Source: Sphagnum compactum
Lineage: Eukaryota > Bryophyta > Sphagnopsida > Sphagnales
Assembly (NCBI GenBank): GCA_965153455.1
Contig: OZ234504.1
Location: forward strand, 744,001-808,000
DNA length: 64,000 bases
Direction: 5' to 3'
Of the stretch, positions 59,850 to 64,000 are shown piece after piece. The notes beneath the pieces were generated by a model. The model was not told the origin of the DNA, did not search any database, and saw nothing but the letters and a program-made list of their open reading frames with translations. Numbering within the stretch: the first letter of the stretch is position 1; the number at the start of each line of letters is the position of its first letter. The position numbers were made by a program, and so were the translations under genes.

Positions 59850-60011
59850 GGTTTCTTTTTCATTTTTTGGGTATCAAAAATTTCCCAAAATTTAACAAAA
59901 TAATCAGCAAAAAAATTTGTATTTACATTAGAAAACCAAACTTTTCCAAATTTCTCCCCATTTCTTTGTCAAAAAATGCTGAAATTTCGCCACCAAAAAA
60001 AAAACTGCTGG
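59850..60011. repeat. Dispersed repeat D, copy 2
   Basis: Same orientation as 57920-58075. It ends exactly where copy 2 of the 1.6-kb direct repeat begins (CTGCTGGTGACCAC). Confidence 0.6.
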
Positions 60012-61592
60012 TGACCACTACCCATACAACATTTGTACACATTCGTTTGTGGCTGTTGGTGAGTGATGATTACGTCCCATGAAGGGCCAAGGCATGTGAG
60101 AAATAAAAGAACTGATATTAGGCTCCATCAAAAAAATTATTAACAAAGCACTAGAAAACAAAGGATGCAAAGAAAGAGAGAAATTGAACTAATAGATAAG
60201 TCCTACTTGTCATTCAAAATTATTATCGAGAACTTTGGGGTGACCTTTGTATTCGCACCCCATGCCTCCTCATTCCACAGATTCAAAAGGTTGGCTCTTC
60301 TTGAGTACAAGAAGACTGCAAAAGAGAAGAGAAGAACAAAACACCTTCAAGCAAAACACACATTCAATTCATGAACTTTAATTAGCCTACTTCAATAAAC
60401 ATTCATAATACTACTCCAAATCCAAGGCTGCAACACACTCCCATTAATTCATTTGCAACAATTGAATCTTTTATATCTTTAAAGAAGTCAGCCCTTATGA
60501 ACTCTATATTCTTAGGATACTAGCTACTATACTTTTGGATCAGCCTAACAATTTTGATTCTGTGTATATCTCTTTGCTCCGCATCAGCAGTACACCCCAT
60601 TGTACGGCTCATGCGCACTAAAGATGTGTCCACAATTACTCTCGGTAGTTGAGCAAATTTCACTAACCAAAGATACAATTAAAAGCTAGATTGAAGATGA
60701 AACTTGGGACACGATTTCAAATTACTTAAGTGTAGCATTTATAAAGAGTACCACCTTTAAATAGCCCTCCACAAATCGAAGCAAAACATATGTATTTCAT
60801 CAACTTCAAGGTGTTTCCGTAAGAATGTAGCAAACCAATTGATTTACTCATCAAGAATTGAATACAAATGCTTTCAAAATGTCATTTGGATAACACTCTG
60901 AATATATATATATATATATATGATGATCTTGTGTATGTCAATTTCACCCACAACAGTATACAAAAACAATGTGGAAAAAATGGGTGCTACACGGGAATCA
61001 CCCCATCAAATTTTAACCAGGTGAAAATGAACATTGGTGAAAATATTCGACGTATAAAAATGAAATAACATGGATTAGATTAAAGAGTGTGAAAGAACAA
61101 CTAAAGTGTTCCAAAATCAAACAAGCTCATTTCATTTCGTTGATTTAAGTACTCAATTTCAGAATCCACATAAGTTTTGCTCATTCAAGCCTTCAATTTC
61201 TCACCAATTGAATATATGCCTACAGAAATTTGACACATCTAAACTACCTAAATACATGTGTATATGTTTATCACGAAAAAAGAAATGACATTCCAATGTA
61301 CTTATCATGGTAGAAACTCAATCAATCTCATACAAACTTGTGTTGGGTGATGTAAGTTGAAGTTCATCAAAGTGTTGCCATAAGCATAGTTAAATTTGGT
61401 GGAATTGCTAATAAATGCACAACTAGTATGTAGAGCAGATAGTTGGAAGATTCCACAAAGGTTAGATATTGCCCTTCAAATTCAGTGAAACACACACATA
61501 TTTTCCTCAAATGTTTTTTTGTAGAGACCTTTTGAAGAGCACTTACTTCAAACCATCAAGTAGCACCAATGCTATTCAAATTTGGTTTCAGC
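60012..61592 (+). repeat. 1.6-kb direct repeat, copy 2
   Basis: Partner of 55298-56920. It carries an expanded (AT)n run at about 60901-60921 where copy 1 has only ATATATAT. The five bases before copy 1 (AACAA, 55293-55297) equal the five after this copy (61593-61597). That would fit a target duplication around a long-terminal-repeat pair but is low-complexity and may be chance. Confidence 0.85.
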
Positions 61593-61797
61593 AACAAAGA
61601 TGATTCATAGATTATAGACTGCAACTTCCTGAATATTCACAGTTCTACTACTGTTCTAATAGAAATCTCCTGGACTAGTATGTATTTCTGTCATAAGACC
61701 ACACGAGTCTGCAACTAAACAACACAGAATAAAACATGTTCTTGTAACAATTCTTCATGCATTTAAAATAGTCAATAGAAGTAGAAAACTCTGCAAG

Positions 61798-61880
61798 CAT
61801 CACACTATAAGAAATTACAATTTTATTGACTGGAAAAACATCGCACTATAAGAAATTACGATTTTATTGACTGGAAAAAT
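61798..61880. repeat. 41-bp tandem duplication
   Basis: CACTATAAGAAATTAC followed by ATTTTATTGACTGGAAAAA occurs twice, starting at 61798 and 61839. The CACTATAAGAAA word resembles CACTA-transposon termini, but no partner end was found. Confidence 0.8.
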
Positions 61881-62094
61881 CAGTCAAAAAAAAGCCCCAT
61901 GATTTTGTTGCCCCCTTTCCAACTTAACCAAAATGTCATTTTTGACAAGTTGTTGTGGACCCAACCATTTGGATTGGGTCTTTTGGTTAGTTTTTTATTA
62001 CTGAAATGAGATAACAATATTTGGACAACAACAAAAAATAATCTTTAATTTTAAATTATTTTTAAAAATTAATATGCAAAAAAAATATTTATTT

Positions 62095-63220
62095 GTTTAC
62101 CTACTTGCCTTACTTACCTAGTTGACCTAACAAAAAAATGCCCAAAATAATCATTACCTACCATACCTAAGTTAATTAACCCACCTAGGTTGGCTAGCTA
62201 GCCAAGCCACCTAAGTAACCAAGGTAGACTAGGTTGCAAATGTGAGGACTTAAAGTTTTATGTTGAAAAATCAAGTCATTAGTCATCGCACCACCATCTC
62301 ATGAGGTGATTTTTTTGTCAACATATTGTTTTTATCAATTTCAATTTTTTTGCATTACCTACATAAGTAGATATTAAATAGATTATAGGTAGGTTAGCCT
62401 AGGTAGGTAGTTATGTTATTACTTAGTAGGTACCTACATCTACCTAGGTAGCATGAATGTACCTACTAAGCACCTACTACTAACATGTTTGGTAAGTGTT
62501 AAACTTCTTCTCTCATTCTAATCTTTGATTCTATACTTTAACAAATCATTATTCAAACATTCAAAGTTTATAATAACAACAAACTACAAAAAACAAAAAA
62601 GTAAAACAAACAAAAAACCATTTCCAGAATCCATATCTAAACCAATATCAAATTTGCATTGAACTAAAAACCAACTTGAAAGTAATATGGAATTGAAAAC
62701 AAAAACAGATCAAAACAAAGAACAACATAATCAAAATTGTTCTTTTTCATCAAATATCTTTATCTATTTCTAAATTGAACTTCTCCAAAAAAATACCAAA
62801 ACAAATTATGTTCCAAATTCAAAACTCCTCCAATGTCATTCCTAGATTCCCACCATGAAAACTAATTCAAACAATCCTTTATAAAGTCCTAATCAACTCA
62901 GCCTCCTTCTACCCTATGGTGACAACACGCATATGACCAATCAATCCTGCAGTGACAATTCATATTTGCCCACTATATCCAACATGGGTCTACCCTTAAC
63001 AATGTTGGTAGCCTACTACTAAGCCTAAATACCCATTAGGTCTATGCCTATACCTATTTAGACCTAGTAGGCTATCTATCCCTATGTTACCTATTAGGTT
63101 AAGCATACATAGGTAGCCCTAGGTAGGTACATAGTTATGTTACCTACTACTTAAATAGTCCTAGGCTACCTATAACTAACTACGAGTGTTAGGTAGGTAA
63201 CCTAGGCCTAGCAAGTAGAC
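62095..63220. repeat. Blocks of degenerate CCTA/TAGG repeats
   Basis: Three blocks (about 62095-62230, 62350-62490, 63000-63220) are dense in CCTAGGTAGG, ACCTACC and TTAGGTAGGT words in both orientations, making many small CCTAGG palindromes. They are separated by ordinary AT-rich DNA. No coding potential. Confidence 0.75.
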
Positions 63221-64000
63221 TAATTATGCCAAAGCAGATTTTATAAAAGCACATTAACTACTCTTGTGATTGTACCTAAAATGGGTCTATTATGGAGTCC
63301 ACCTACCCTTATGATGGCACTTGTACTCTCGTTTCCACTTCCATGGAACCTTAATGTGGATCATGTACTTAATTTTATACTTCCACCATCACTTTTCAAC
63401 TTTAAATTGAAGAGGATGCTAAAAAGAAAAAAGGAAATGGTGGATACCTTTCAACCTTAAGGGATGAGGAGGATTCTAGGAAAAAAAAAATGGAAATGGT
63501 GGTTTTTTGTCAATGTGATTATGTGTGAGTGTGTGTGAAAGAAGGAGAAGAGTTAGGCAAAGTTGTTAATGTGCATTAAAGCAGTCTCAAAAAAAAGAGG
63601 TTCCATTATCTGAAAGTTAATTGTACTTGAATATTTTACATTAAGTCATGGTTTTGGGTGTGGATTTGGTTTTGAAAGTTGTTGTCCAATCCCCCTTATT
63701 AGATTTTGCTACACTTTTTACTTTATTACCTTTTTCTTTTTTTTTCTGAGTTGTAATAACTAAGATTTGTTTACTTTTTGTTTATTTCTTCTTGTAAAAA
63801 GTTTCGAAATCATTGTTATAACTTTGGTGATGAAAAATCTAGTGCTTTGTTTGTCCCAATAAAGGGGTGTTGAGAAGGTAAAGTGGACAAAAAATGCAAT
63901 CCGTCCAAAATCTTGAAACAATCTTGAAATAATCACATGAAAGTGGACTAAAAACCTTTGTAAGTAGAACCATTAGTTCCTCCATTGAGTTTATAATAAA
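63221..64000. other. AT-rich end of window
   Basis: No gene recognised. A 64-residue plus frame (63266-63460) has no domain. Confidence 0.55.

Larger units (their letters stand above)
56921..60011. other. Spacer between the two 1.6-kb direct repeats
   Basis: No gag, protease, reverse transcriptase or integrase motif is visible, so it does not look like the interior of an autonomous retroelement. It holds two copies of dispersed repeat D (57920-58075 and 59850-60011). The plus frame at 57422-57823 (133 codons) has no recognised domain. Confidence 0.5.

Noticed and set aside
56921-60011. Interior of an autonomous LTR retrotransposon
   Set aside because: No gag, reverse transcriptase, RNase H or integrase motifs on either strand, and no primer-binding site seen after the first repeat.
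1-64000. tRNA and rRNA genes
   Set aside because: I looked for T-loop (GGTTCGAATCC-like) and rRNA core words and found no convincing cloverleaf or rRNA segment; a subtle tRNA could be missed by eye.

Overview
The window is nuclear DNA from a land plant. It is AT-rich, gene-sparse and repeat-laden, with spliceosomal introns (GT..AG) and TTTAGGG-type telomere motifs. A PLS-DYW pentatricopeptide (PPR) protein with highly uniform repeats, a psbD-like plastid insertion and long AT-rich spacers suggest a seed-free vascular plant, most likely a fern. That assignment is inference. The six-frame open frames are mostly chance; I assembled four protein-coding gene models by joining exons by hand, checking splice sites and phase.

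Layout. 0-1.2 kb: remnant of a transposon-like gene and a perfect 25-bp inverted repeat. 2.4-6.6 kb (minus): 11-exon GT31 hydroxyproline O-galactosyltransferase (HPGT-like). 6.7-11.6 kb: tandem repeats, a G-quadruplex-prone tract, AT-rich spacer and opposed telomere-like repeats. 12.0-14.9 kb (plus): 3-exon PPR-DYW gene whose first two introns hide an N-terminal OSB-type PDF motif. 15-22.5 kb: spacer with degenerate repeats. 22.6-24.2 kb (minus): 3-exon secreted peptide precursor with a PSY-like core, and a 57-bp minisatellite in its probable 3' UTR. 24.3-33.6 kb: spacer with dispersed repeats. 33.7-37.0 kb: a small non-autonomous Helitron, then a 2.65-kb terminal-inverted-repeat DNA transposon carrying a decayed DUF7869-like transposase of foreign-looking composition. 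37-43.5 kb: AT-rich spacer. 43.5-45.6 kb (plus): 7-exon Sec14/CRAL-TRIO gene with a plastid-transit-like N-terminus. 45.6-55.3 kb: spacer with a psbD fragment of plastid origin. 55.3-61.6 kb: a 1.6-kb sequence present twice in direct orientation. 61.6-64 kb: spacer with CCTA/TAGG arrays.

The four genes have no obvious shared pathway. They cover cell-wall arabinogalactan glycosylation, organellar RNA editing, peptide signalling and lipid transfer, as expected for independent plant genes. The strongest candidates for novelty are the PDF-PPR-DYW fusion, the PSY-like precursor and the DUF7869-type transposon relic. Exon coordinates were read by eye; no alignment or database search was run.
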